A DNA stretch of 64,000 bases from Neoechinorhynchus agilis. Lineage: Eukaryota; Acanthocephala. Positions within the stretch are counted from its first letter, which is position 1, and each line of letters begins with the position of its first letter. The notes below the pieces were generated by a model, which was not told where the DNA came from, made no database searches, and worked only from the letters and a program-made list of their open reading frames with translations. Below are positions 12,080 to 22,855 of this stretch, in pieces. Both the position numbers and the translations under genes were made by a program. The stretch lies in the NCBI GenBank assembly GCA_051530055.1, contig CM121343.1:6386001-6450000 (forward strand), written 5' to 3'.

Positions 12080-12870
12080 GGCAGAGATATCTTAATCGAC
12101 AAGTCCACATGCTGAATTCCAAGCGCAGCAACATCCAATGGACAGTAGACTCGGAGAATCATAATGCGATCTCTTTTTTGGACGTTTCGATAGCGCGAAA
12201 AGGAGCTGAGTTTTAGACTGGTGTATACAGGAAGATTGGTATACCGACTGACATTGTCCCAATTAAATATAAAATAGATAGGATTAAGTCGTTATTTGAT
12301 CGGGCCTACAACTATTGCTCAAACCAAGACTACTCAGCGAGGAACTTGAATTTCTGTGGAGCATACTAAAAAGAAAGGGCTATCCAATCTACATGATAAG
12401 AAGACCTTGTTGCAGAATGTGCTAGAAGTCAAAACTAAAAGCATTCATAGGTGCATCATTCGTCGACGAGGAGTTCATCGCTACAATTAGCAGCAACTAA
12501 GTTCCATGGTGAAGAAACGTGTGAAGAACATCAAGGAAAAGGAGTAGTGTACAAAATTCCTTGCACCGAATGTGAAAAGTCGTTTGTGGGCCAAACCAAC
12601 AATTTTGAAAAAAGAACCAATGGACACAAATATGCTCTGAGGAGAGGTACCGATGCCAGTTCCCCAATACTCAACCATTTTGCACAACAAGGCCACTTAA
12701 TGGACATTGGCAACGCTACCATTTTGGTACACGGTGAAACAAAATGGGACCGTGTAATTTTGGAGGCAATATTCATCCGCCAAGTGAAAACGGTTGAAAT
12801 GAATAAGACGGACTTTAGGCTCAATCTTAGGACATTGAATATTGATCTATTCCCCACGTAATTTGTAGAC
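12080..12870 (+). mobile_element. Penelope-like element relic: RT thumb plus GIY-YIG endonuclease
   Basis: The region reads in order: SNIQWTVDSENHNAISFLDV (the SFLDV block after the Penelope catalytic core), TGVYRKIGIPTD, IDRIKSLFDRAYNYCSNQ, and then from about 12530 GKGVVYKIPCTECEKSFVGQ followed by TNNFEKRTNGHKYALRRG. The last part is the GIY-YIG nuclease domain (here VYKI..FVGQT) carried at the C-terminus of Penelope-like elements. A stop lies in the RT portion at about 12212 and the 5' part is absent, so the copy is dead. The C-terminal nuclease frame (12451-12861) is open for 136 codons. Confidence 0.75.
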
Positions 12871-13930
12871 CTTGATAAACGCGTACAAGATAGTGCCTCG
12901 GAAATATCGGATTTTAAAAATCATTTTAATTTCTACGCCAGAAAACAACCTATATGAATAATTCAACCTTCAAACAATGACAACGTTGACATGTCCTAAG
13001 CTATTGTTATTTTTTCATTATTTTGAAAGCCTCAGCACCAATCCACACCAATATACTCGATACTTTAGTTTTATCATCGTCAATCCCATTGGATTTTAAT
13101 TACACCTCCACCTCTTAAACATAATTCCACCATTCAAGGTCGTCTTTCTGAAAATAATGGAATACCGGAATGGATCTTACACTGTTGCTTTCCTTCTCCT
13201 TGGCCAGTATTTTTTAAATCTCACACGTGGCTTCATTCTGTTGCTTTTATTGTACCATAATCGCTTTAAAAAGATCCTTTAATTCCATCTCACATTCGGA
13301 TGAAGGCATAACTGATAATGATTAAGTACTTCACATCCGAAAAACCGTCAACTAGAAGGTTATTGATTTTAAGTTCGTGATTGTGCCTAAATGCCATACG
13401 AACTTTCTATTGAATGCTTTCACCATTAATTTCTGGGTGTTTGTATCATTAGATTTCATGACTGCAATGGAAATGTAAGCGATATGCCCGATATAGAATT
13501 ATATAATCAATGCGTTCAGAATAATACATTATTTGTAAACATAGACAATTACTCACATTCCATAGCTAAAGAAATCGCAATCTGAAACAATCATTAGAAA
13601 ATATAGCGTTTGAATATCAATTTAAGGATCTAAGCATTCGTTTGACACAATGATACACAAAATTCTTTAACTTAAACGAGTTCACAAGCTTTAAATATTC
13701 GTATTGCGTTCAAATATCATTCACGTTGCGCTCAACAAATGTAGTTTAAATGTTTTCAAAATATTCAGGAAATATTTGCTAAGAATAGCTCTTTTAATGA
13801 CCTCGTTGAATAATAAAAATTCGATATTTCATAGCCGACTTTATCAATTATTTCGGTGCAGTAAAAAATTATCTATTTCATCATGATAAACTTAGCTATG
13901 AACAAGAAGAAATTGAATCAACATGGATGT
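12871..13930. other. Intergenic, downstream of SNAPC1
   Basis: AT-rich sequence between the Penelope-like relic and the SNAPC1 stop codon. I find no exon, array or terminal repeats. Confidence 0.4.
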
Positions 13931-16126
13931 TTAATCATCAGGTAGAGCAGACGGTCCTTTGGGTGTGGTTGGCGGTTTACGCTTATGGACCCTTGGTTCG
14001 ACTATCAATGAAACATTGTTTAAGTAGATGTAAATTTAAGGCTGCATACTCAGAATTAAATATGTAGCGACATCCAATTCAAACGGATCCTTGACAATCG
14101 ATAAGGCCGATTTGTTACGCAATTCATGGGCCCTCGAAATCACTTCTTGCTTATGTTGCAAATAAGCAACACTTTGCGTTCTTATTTCATCCCACATTTC
14201 AGAACACTTGACGCCCTCATCCTCTGTGACACTTTTCGGTTTATTGATTTCACCTCCAACGGTGCAAACAGTAACATTTCCAGCCGTTCTCAGTATCTCG
14301 TTTTGAGAGTACTACAAAAAATTGGCGAATAAATGAAATAAAGGATGAACTTTTCCAGAAAAAACGGTACCTCGAATTACCAATTTTTAAATTTGTGACA
14401 CTTTTCGGTTTATTAATTTCACCTCCAACGGTGCAAAAAGTAACATTTCCAGCCGTTCTTAGTATCTCGTTTTGAGAGTACTACAAAAAATTGATGAATA
14501 AATGAAATAAAGGATGAACTTTTCCGGAAAAAACGGTACCTCGAATTACCAATTTTTAAATTTGTGACACTTTTCGGTTTATTAATTTCACCTCCAACGG
14601 TGCAAAAAGTAACATTTCCAGCCGTTCTTAGTATCTCGTTTTGAGAGTACTACAAAAAATTGATGAATAATTGAAATAAAGGATGAACTTTTCAGGAAAA
14701 AACGGTACCTCGAATTACCAATTTTTAAATTTGTGACACTTTTCGGTTTATTAATTTCACCTCCAACGGTGCAAAAAGTAACATTTCCAGCCGTTCTCAC
14801 TATCTCGTTTTGAGAGTACTACAAAAAATTGGCGAATAAATGAAATAAAGGATGAACTTTTCCAGAAAAAACGGTACCTCGAATTACCAATTTTTAAATT
14901 TGTGACACTTTTCGGTTTATTAATTTCACCTCCAACGGTGCAAAAAGTAACATTTCCAGCCGTTCTCACTATCTCGTTTTGAGAGTACTACAAAAAATTG
15001 GCGAATAAATGAAATAAAGGATGAACTTTTCCAGAAAAAACGGTACCTCGAATTACCAATTTTTAAATTTGTGACACTTTTCGGTTTATTAATTTCACCG
15101 CCAACGGTGCAAAAAGTAACATTTCCAGCCGTTCTCACTATCTCGTTTTGAGAGTACTACAAAAAATTGGCGAATAAATGAATGGATGAACTTTTGAGGG
15201 AAAAACGGTACCTCGAATGTAATTTTTAAATTAGAGATGCTGCCGTTGTTCTAAATTTTTCTACTATGGAATAAGTTTGAATAGTATTAAGAAATCTGGA
15301 TGTCGATTATGCAATTTTTTTAAGATAACACAAGGAAAAATGCAATAAAACGTGGAATCCCAAAAGATTCATAAAAGTTGAAGTTCAAGGCATTAATTTT
15401 CGTATTAGATCTTCTGAATAAAACAATTAATTACCATTACTATGTGACCTGAAAATTCAAAAGCACTGTTGCGCAAAAGTTCATTAAAAATGAACTGTGC
15501 TTGTGCATCTTTTTGAGCAATCATTGAATCGTAAAGATCTTCAATTTCGTCCCAATCAGCCAGCATAACCTTCATCTATTTATATCGTTTTTAATTAACA
15601 AAAAAAACAAGATACAAACCTTAACTTTTGGGAAACGTTGTTCAAACATAAACAAACCGTACAAAATGTACATAGCTCCAATTCTCCACATATATGGAAA
15701 TTTGCGATACATGTGCTCTCTTAAGACATAAAAAGCATCCACCAGAAACTATTTGAAGGGTAGAGAAAATCCTTCGGTGTGATAGAATTAGAAATGTGGT
15801 GTAATCCCGGGGATTTTCAGGTGGAGGAAATCTCAATAAAATACATTTTCTATCCGGGATTAATTCTAATTTAAAAACTTACAATTCTATAGGCAGTAGT
15901 AGCAAATTTCCGAACTCTAAAAATAAATATGAAACAAAATGCTTGTCAGTTGAATGCCTTACACAAATAATGAAGAATATCCTAAGCGGTTCCAAGTTGC
16001 TACGAAACGTTCATATGTCTGATCGCTGCGACGTTCATCGGTCAGTACGGAGCAGTATTCTCTGAGAAGGTTACAAACGTCCTCGCTGACCATAACGTTA
16101 AAGGTAATGGGATTATCAGAAGGCAT
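13931..16126 (-). CDS. SNAPC1: snRNA-activating protein complex subunit 1 (SNAP43) homologue
   Basis: Six exons join in phase: 16126-15963, 15916-15883, 15748-15620, 15575-15435, 14311-14050 and 14001-13931, giving about 266 residues. SNAPC1 is a core subunit of the complex that binds the proximal sequence element and drives snRNA transcription by RNA polymerases II and III. Conserved blocks: ERFVATWNRLGYSSLF near the N-terminus, RIGAMYILYGLFMFEQRFPK (human: RVGALYLLYGLYNTQLCQPK), VMLADWDEIEDLYDSMIAQ (human: VALKDWDEVLKFQQDLVNA), AQFIFNELLRNSAFEFSG (human: AAYIFRKLRLDRAFHFTA) and ALSIVKDPFELDV (human: ALSLIKDDFFDNI). The tail RVHKRKPPTTPKGPS is basic. Introns are 46, 134, 44, 1123 and 48 nt; the long one holds a tandem array made from the head of exon 5. 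The human protein is longer mainly at the C-terminus. Confidence 0.88.
14235..15235 (-). repeat. 169-bp tandem array derived from SNAPC1 exon 5 and its upstream intron
   Basis: Six consecutive blocks with 169-bp spacing (landmark TTTTCGGTTTAT on plus at about 14232, 14401, 14570, 14739, 14907 and 15076), plus a partial seventh edge near 15190-15235. The first block is the real start of exon 5. The other five repeat about 86 bp of exon (from the TTTTTTGTAG acceptor through codons YSQNEIVRTAGNVTFCTVGG) and about 83 bp of intron. Copies are nearly identical. Every copy keeps an acceptor and a GGTAATTC donor-like motif, but 169 is not a multiple of three and inclusion of one copy would put the next block in a frame with a stop. 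Confidence 0.85.
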
Positions 16127-16545
16127 CGGAAGTGAAAGTTGTGAGAAAGTTTATTTAGGAAAAACAATAAATTAACTAACACACAATTTGTGATTTAGGC
16201 AAAAACTTGCGAAATGCCTCAATTTTCAGGCTTCGAATTGACAGTTTAAAAATAGCCAATTTTAAACCTTCCAATGTCCAGCGATTTAGAACCTAAAAGT
16301 TAATCTTTTATCGCTATTCGTTGATCTAAGAAATTCCGCATAAATAATGAACAGTTGCAAGGAACTTAAAATCGAACAATTTACTAAAGCGGAAAGTTGG
16401 TAAACCTAAACAATTCCACTAAAAAAGAATGTATTTAAAAATCCCAACAAAGAATCGGGCTAAATATCTCTCGCGCAAAGATAACAGCCTCTTAAGCACA
16501 ATACCGCTAAGATTCTTTCTGATTTAGCCAATAACACAATTCGTA
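16127..16545. other. SNAPC1 upstream spacer
   Basis: Presumed promoter side of SNAPC1. AT-rich, no exon or known element seen, leading directly into the satellite array. Confidence 0.4.
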
Positions 16546-19060
16546 AAGTATCGACACTACGCAACGGAATTTGTTGTTTTAGCCTTCGACCTGCCGAGAA
16601 CAAACGTTTCGAAACTCGTCGGACACCAAAACAACAAATTTAATCTATTATCCCAATTCGTAAAGTATCACCTAACCCTGCCGAGAACGCTTTATTTGAG
16701 ACGTTTCGAAACTCGTCGGACACCAAAACAACAAATTTAATCTATTATCCCAATTCGTAAAGTATCGACACTACGCAACGGAATTTGTTGTTTTAGTCTT
16801 CGATCGGCAGAGAACGTTTCGAAGCTCGTCGGACACCAAAACAACAAATTTAATCTATTATCCCAATTCGTAAAGTATCGACACTCTACGCAACAAAATT
16901 TGTTGTTTTAGTCTTCGATCGGCAGAGAACGTTTCGAAGCTCGTCGGGTAACAAAACAACAAATTTAATCTATTATCCCAATTCGTAAAGTATCGACACT
17001 CTACGCAACAGAATTTGTTGTTTTAGTCTTCGATCGGCAGAGAACGTTTCGAAGCTCGTCGGACACCAAAACAACAAATTTAATCTATTATCCCAATTCG
17101 TAAAGTATCGACACTACGCAACAGAATTTGTTGTTTTAGTCTTCGATCGGCAGAGAACGTTTTTAGACGTTTCGAAGCTCGTCGGACACCAAAACAACAA
17201 ATTTAATCTATTATCCCAATTCGTAAAGTATCGACACTACGCAACGGAATTTGTTGTTTTAGTCTTCGATCGGCAGAGAACGTTTCGAAGCTCGTCGGAC
17301 ACCAAAACAACAAATTTAATCTATTATCCCAATTCGTAAAGTATCGACACTACGCAACAGAATTTGTTGTTTTAGTCTTCGATCGGCAGAGAACGTTTCG
17401 AAGCTCGTCGGACACCAAAACAACAAATTTAATCTATTATCCCAATTCGTAAAGTATCGACACTACGCAACAGAATTTGTTGTTTTAGTCTTCGACGGCA
17501 GAGAACGTTTCGAAGCTCGTCGGACACCAAAACAACAAATTTAATCTATTATCCCAATTCGTAAAGTATCGACACTATGCAACAGAATTTGTTGTTTTAG
17601 TCTTCGATCGGCAGAGAACGTTTCGAAGCTCGTCGGACACCAAAACAACAAATTTAATCTATTATCCCAATTCGTAAAGTATCGACACTACGCAACAGAA
17701 TTTGTTGTTTTAGTCTTCGATCGGCAGAGAACGTTTCGAAGCTCGTCGGACACCAAAACAACAAATTTAATCTATTATCCCAATTCGTAAAGTATCGACA
17801 CTACGCAACGGAATTTGTTGTTTTAGTCTTCGATCGGCAGAGAACGTTTCGAAGCTCGTCGGACACCAAAACAACAATTTTAATCTATTATCCCAATTCG
17901 TAAAGTATCGATACTTTACGCTACAGAATTGGTTGTTTTAGTCTCCGCCCGGCAGAGAGCGTTTTATTTAAGACGTTTCGAAACTCGTCGGACACCAAAA
18001 CAACAAATTTAATCTATTATCCCAATTCGTAAAGTATCGACACTACGCAACGGAATTTGTTGTTTTAGTCTTCGATCGGCAGAGAACGTTTCGAAGCTCG
18101 TCGGACACCAAAACAACAAATTTAATCTATTTTCCGAATTCGTAAAGTATCGACACTCTACGCAACGGAATTTATTGTTTTAGTCTCCGCCCGGCAGCGA
18201 ACGTTTTATTTAAGACGTTTCGATGCTCGTCGGACACCAAAACAACAAATTTAATCGTAAATCCCGATTTGTAAAGTATCGACACTTTACGCAACAGAAT
18301 TTGTTGTTTTAGTCTCCGCCCGGCAGAGAACGTTTTATTTAAGACGTTTCGATACTCGTCGGACACCAAAACAACAAATTTAATCGTAAATCCCAATTCG
18401 TAAAATATCGACACTCTACGCAACGGAATTTGTTGTTTTAGTCGTCGACCTGCAGAGAACGTTTTTTAAAGACGTTTCGAAACTCGTCGGACACCAAAAC
18501 AACAAATTTAATCTATTTTCCGAATTCGTAAAGTATCGACACTCTATGCAACGGAATTTATTGTTTTAGTCTCCGCCCGGCAGCGAACGTTTTATTTAAG
18601 ACGTTTCGATGCTCGTCGGACACCAAAACAACAAATTTAATCGTAAATCCCGATTTGTAAAGTATCGACACTTTACGCAACAGAATTTGTTGTTTTAGTC
18701 TCCGCCCGGCAGAGAACGTTTTATTTAAGACGTTTCGATACTCGTCGGACACCAAAACAACAAATTTAATCGTAAATCCCAATTCGTAAAATATCGACAC
18801 TCTACGCAACGGAATTTGTTGTTTTAGTCGTCGACCTGCAGAGAACGTTTTTTAAAGACGTTTCGAAACTCGTCGGACACCAAAACAACAAATTTAATCT
18901 ATTATCCCAATTCGTAAAGTATTTTAACTCTACACAACAGAATTTGTTGTTTTAGTCTTCGACGCGCAGAGAACGTTTTAATAAGGACGTTTCGAAGCTC
19001 GTCGGACACCAAAACAACAAATTTAATCTATTATCCCAATTCGTAAAGTATCGACACTCA
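16546..19060. repeat. Satellite array, ~113-bp and ~130-bp units, about 21 copies
   Basis: Each unit contains CAAAACAACAAATTTAATC, then AATTCGTAAAGTATCGACAC, then GAATTTGTTGTTTTAGTC, then GCAGAGAACG and TTTCGAAGCTCGTCGGACA. AACAACAAATT and AATTTGTTGTT are inverted copies about 40 nt apart, so every unit can form a hairpin. Units between 16.7 and 17.9 kb are mostly ~113 bp; those from 17.9 kb on are ~130 bp through an extra TTTATTTAAGAC. A three-unit block is duplicated: 18172-18423 and 18558-18809 are the same at 386-bp spacing, a higher-order repeat. Read on the minus strand, units encode VSDE-RNVL, open for 83 codons in the duplicated block. Confidence 0.9.
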
Positions 19061-19323
19061 AGCCCATTTTGACTTCGTAGCTCTAACATCTCAATTGAAC
19101 GATAATTGCGACTGATGAAATTTTCAAACATTTGAGATTCTTTGAAGTAGAGGAGATTCATCATTTTTGTTAACCTCTTGCTCACATCGTTCACGTAGTT
19201 CTAATTGTGCATCTTCATCGCTGTCGAATGCGGTCAATCGACTTTTAATAAGATTTTCTCCCATTTGCCTCTCGCTTAGCAGTTTTACATATCGTCCATG
19301 GAGATCACCTATAGAAACAGTCA

Positions 19324-20067
19324 TCAGTTTAGATAATGCGCTGCCGCCGACAAGAATAAAACTCCATTCGATGACAAGCGCAATGTCGTGCATCCGTAGA
19401 CGAATAACCCGGTCGCTATTAGGATTTGAATGCAATCATCCAAAACAATCATTTTAGTTCGCGCCGTACCATACAGCGATTGTGAGATGGAACCGGTTAC
19501 CGCCAAAAGAAGAATAGTGCAATCGAAGATCACTTGAGCACTGTAGGAACCGGATGCCGGTGTAAGATGGAAAAAGGAAAGTGAAACTTTAAAAAGTAAG
19601 CCAATGATGCCTAGCACAAGATGGAGTACAAGAACAAAAAGCATACTAGTTTGCAATTGAAAATTTCCTTCAACTGAGATATCATCTCTCCATGTTCCAG
19701 CGAGTATTTGACGCAAATTCAACGTAATGACCGCGATGAAAAAGTTCGAAAATATAGTACCTACGATACAAGAAGCCAAACGATCTCTTAGATGGAACAT
19801 AGCAGGACTATTTGCTCTAGATTGCCACTTGACTGCAATCGAAGCGAGTGAGCTGAAGAAATTCGCAATAATATATACATTTCCAAAATTACGTGATCGA
19901 ATGTTCATCTTTTGCTCCATTGCTCCAAATCTGAGACATATCAAGCCCACGAAGATTCCAGTGAAAATGTTGATAAACAGAATGTACTGTCTAATCTGGA
20001 CTCTCAGATGACTCTCGTCGCAGAGTGAACTAGCAGTAATTGAACGACGTCGCGATAATCTAATCAT
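19324..20067 (-). CDS. TMEM163-like (CDF-related) multi-pass membrane protein
   Basis: A single open frame of 247 codons starting at an ATG. About six hydrophobic segments follow a short basic N-terminus (RLSRRRSITASS). The pattern matches TMEM163 (SLC30A11), a zinc-efflux protein: NFFSSLASIAVKWQSRANS against human DVISSVIVLWRFSNAAAVH, then RLASCIVGTIFSNFFIAVI against YIACIILGVIFLLSAICIV, and LDDCIQILIATGLFVYG against LDGSIGVLIGLTIFAYG. The first-helix acidic pair needed for zinc in the human protein (FDALLD) is replaced by uncharged residues here; an Asp remains in the fifth segment (IFDCTI). An overlapping frame (19435-19124) continues with a charged tail (LLSERQMGENLIKSRLTAF) that may be the true C-terminus if an unresolved splice exists. 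Confidence 0.6.
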   Translation of the reverse strand: MIRLSRRRSITASSLCDESHLRVQIRQYILFINIFTGIFVGLICLRFGAMEQKMNIRSRNFGNVYIIANFFSSLASIAVKWQSRANSPAMFHLRDRLASCIVGTIFSNFFIAVITLNLRQILAGTWRDDISVEGNFQLQTSMLFVLVLHLVLGIIGLLFKVSLSFFHLTPASGSYSAQVIFDCTILLLAVTGSISQSLYGTARTKMIVLDDCIQILIATGLFVYGCTTLRLSSNGVLFLSAAAHYLN

Positions 20068-20639
20068 ACTTTTGCATAAAAGTTTAAAAAATCTACATGT
20101 GAAAAAAGAATGACTCGTTTGCGAGGATGACTAACGTTGTAGAAAAATTAACCGTTTTTAAGAGCTATAAAACAACAACGGTTTGAGGTTTTCTTAAGAA
20201 ATAATATTCACATGCGACACTGCAAATTTAAAAAAATTCATCGTTTCATCGGGTATTTTGGATACATTCCGGGAAGCACTAAAATGAAAAACTCTAATTT
20301 TTAAATGGTTTCTGAGGTAAGGAAAAAGCGATGTAAAAAACAACTAATAAATTAGATCAAATTTCCTTCTAACGAAAACACGTTATTGAAAAAATTTGAG
20401 CTATCACGGTCTAGCAAAAGAGCTAATCTTATTACTTTGTAATCAACAATATGATTCGAATAGACAAAAGTTGATCCTAAGTTCATAAAAATCATAGATT
20501 ATATTCTTGTCACAGCTCCGTAGTATATATTGGTATCGAGGTAATTGGCAAAATCGAATTTAATTTCGAATTTATTTGATAGGATCCACACTCACTGAAC
20601 TTTTTACAGTCCTGTCAATTTTATTAAGTATCAATATGC
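20068..20639. other. Intergenic, no feature seen
   Basis: AT-rich upstream flank of the TMEM163-like gene. No exon or repeat end recognised. Confidence 0.4.
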
Positions 20640-20850
20640 GGCCTTTTTCTACGGCTGATAATTTTACCTTGGGAGCACATCCCACCGATCTGATTAAAGG
20701 AAGCGCATAAAATCACTTAATACCCTGCTGAACCATACGCTTATGAGTTTGTGCATTCCTCCGGATCCTCAGATACCTCCCGGGGAGGCGGGACTCATCA
20801 GTGAATTTCCTCCATTCAGCTAGGTATTTCGTCCACTAGGAAAAATTCAA
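20640..20850 (-). mobile_element. SINE-like element body, minus copy
   Basis: Reverse complement of this stretch shares ACTGATGAGTCCCGCCT, GGAGGTATCTGAGGA, AATG-ACAAA, AGCGTATGGTTCAGCAGGGT and ATTAAGTGATTTTATGCGCT with the plus copy at 20990-21165. The copies differ by scattered substitutions and small gaps. The tRNA-like head is not obvious in this copy. Confidence 0.65.
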
Positions 20851-20894
20851 TATTTTGCAATTAAAAATCAAAACTGGCAGAGTTTGTACATTCC

Positions 20895-21170
20895 GCAAGT
20901 GTGTCGAGGTGGTCAAGTGGACTAATGCCCTTGATCCCAGTCTGATTCGAATCCGTTACCGCCAATGACTCACATCCAAAGGGACGAAATACCTCGTTGA
21001 AGGAAGGAAACTCACTGATGAGTCCCGCCTTCTGGAGGTATCTGAGGACCCGAAGGAATGTACAAATTAAATAAGCGTATGGTTCAGCAGGGTATTAAGT
21101 GATTTTATGCGCTTCCCTGAACCGGATCGGTGGGCTGTGTGCCCAAGGTAAAATTATCAATCGTGACAAA
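20895..21170 (+). mobile_element. tRNA-derived SINE-like element, plus copy
   Basis: The head contains a good polymerase III A box (TGGTCAAGTGG, 20910-20920) and B box (GATTCGAATCC, 20944-20954). The spacing between them is short and no cloverleaf with proper acceptor and anticodon stems can be drawn, so this is a tRNA-derived promoter rather than a tRNA gene. The body follows and is shared, inverted, with the neighbouring copy at 20640-20850. Confidence 0.6.
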
Positions 21171-21559
21171 GGTCACACATTGATACTTAATAAAAAAGTT
21201 ACCGGCTGGCCAGACTTCAAAAATAGTCCTATCAATGCTCAATTCAATATTAAAATAATCAAATCGGACGATTGTAGAGTTCAATGGAGACTTATATGCA
21301 CGCTTGACCGTCAATACCATAGCTTGAAGCAAGTATTCAAATAAGAGCATTAATTACTGGGGTGGTAACAGGTTCCATTTGAACAACATTTGGACATAGA
21401 TCAGCCGATCGTAAGAGAAGTCTGTGATCAAGAGAATTGCATTGCAAACGAAAAGGGAATCAGGTTGATATTCTCGAGTCAGTGCAGATGATGTTCAGCA
21501 TAAGTGGTGTCACGAGCAATCCCAGTGGACAACTATAAGTTTGGAAAAGAGCTTCTCTT
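21171..21559. other. Spacer between SINE-like copy and Penelope-like relic
   Basis: Contains an 81-codon frame running out of the SINE body (to 21344), with no recognisable product; nothing else seen. Confidence 0.35.
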
Positions 21560-22370
21560 ATTTGAAAGGAATTTCATCTCTAGACTTAAGTCGTCTGGTG
21601 ATAGGGCACACGCTCCGTGATGCAACGTGATTCCTGTGGAGGTAGGGTTTTAAGACGAGCAACCTCTAGTCGATACGTTGAGTTGGTCTGGTTGTCGCGA
21701 GAAACATTTTGTTGTTGATTCTGGGATCTGTTGAAGTTGTTGGTTCTTACTACTGTGTCGATTTCGAGAACGGAACTTGATGCTGCGTACTGTGGGCAGC
21801 GATGGCTATGCTCCATGTTTGAGTGACGTTTCTGAACATATGAGATCGCATCTTTAAGTTGAATCCTGAACTGGTATGGACGAAAGGAATCCAGTAGTTT
21901 AATTAAAAGAAAAGATTGTGATAGCTGTAATCGTTGTTGACACAATGTGAATTTACGCCGGTGCTCTGAATGTTAAGTTGAAGAAGCTCATTGAAGCGCG
22001 AGTTCACGGCAGATCGCATCCACGACCCCGGAGGGAAGCTTTATAGACCTGATGCCATCATAGCTTTTCCGAATCATCAAGGAAAATCATTGCCAAGATG
22101 GGAGCAATACTGTTTCTCATTGACAGTCCGCGGATTTATCTATAAAATCGATCGCTTCATATCGAAAGAGGTTGCACTCTAAAAACACTCAAGAGAGTCA
22201 ACTTCTCGAGTGCTCGAACCGCTTCCTCATTGTCGACGTTCGTATAAAGCGAGACATAATCAAAGGACATTACCTGGCTACGACTTAAATCATTGCATCG
22301 CGCATTCAGAGTAGCCCTTCGTTGTCTGAAACAGTCGCATCGTTTGTCCGATATGCACGTCTTCAAAAAA
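21560..22370 (-). mobile_element. Penelope-like element RT relic
   Basis: Reading on the minus strand: VMSFDYVSLYTNVDNEEAV (the SFDVVSLFTNVP block of Penelope-like RTs) at about 22280, then RGLSMRNSIAPILAM (family: RGLAMGNSLAPILA) near 22110. Further downstream pieces lie in shifting frames. Multiple stops show that it is inactive. A frame at 21945-21586 rich in Gln/Asn lies at the 3' side and may not belong to the element. Confidence 0.65.
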
Positions 22371-22855
22371 AATCAACTTAGAAGAGGTGGAAGGACACGG
22401 GGTGAGCGGAGATTTCAAGAAACTTGGAAAGGAAAAACAAAGACGAAAACCGACAATGCTGAAAAGAGCGATGTCTCAAGTGAGAGAAAAGTTCAAAGAA
22501 ATGTTGTTGTTATAGCATACTTGATAAGATGTTCTTAAGATGAACTTTGAGGTGCTAGTGATTTAAGACTTACTAAGCCTCCTTTATTAACACAACATTT
22601 TTAAATTTGATTACTGCGAAAATATTCATTCAACCAATAAGAAACCGAAGTTGTCATTCGTCATGTTTTCTAATAATTGACTTTAAACATATCCGTCAAC
22701 TTGATGTCGAGTTTTTTAGAAAGCAAGGTTGCATTCCCGTGTACATTTCAGCTCTTATTTTCGCATTCTAAGCCTTTTGACAAAAAATTAATTGCTTAAA
22801 CTTAAATTCTGTTAGTAGCTTTAATATCTATCAATAACATGTCCTTTTTTCAAAC
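22371..22855. other. Intergenic, downstream of AlaRS
   Basis: AT-rich 3' flank of the alanyl-tRNA synthetase gene. No further feature seen. Confidence 0.4.

Noticed and set aside
12487-12857. Two minus-strand ORFs
   Set aside because: They are antisense to the GIY-YIG domain of the Penelope-like element.
14588-15138. Three 70-codon minus-strand genes
   Set aside because: They are the same frame recurring in the 169-bp SNAPC1-derived units, each crossing a unit boundary.
18172-18809. Two identical 83-residue genes
   Set aside because: They come from a duplicated three-unit block of the satellite and contain only repeat-encoded sequence.
20899-20970. Nuclear tRNA-Ser/Leu gene
   Set aside because: A and B boxes are good, but they are too close together and no acceptor, D or anticodon stems pair; a SINE-like body follows.
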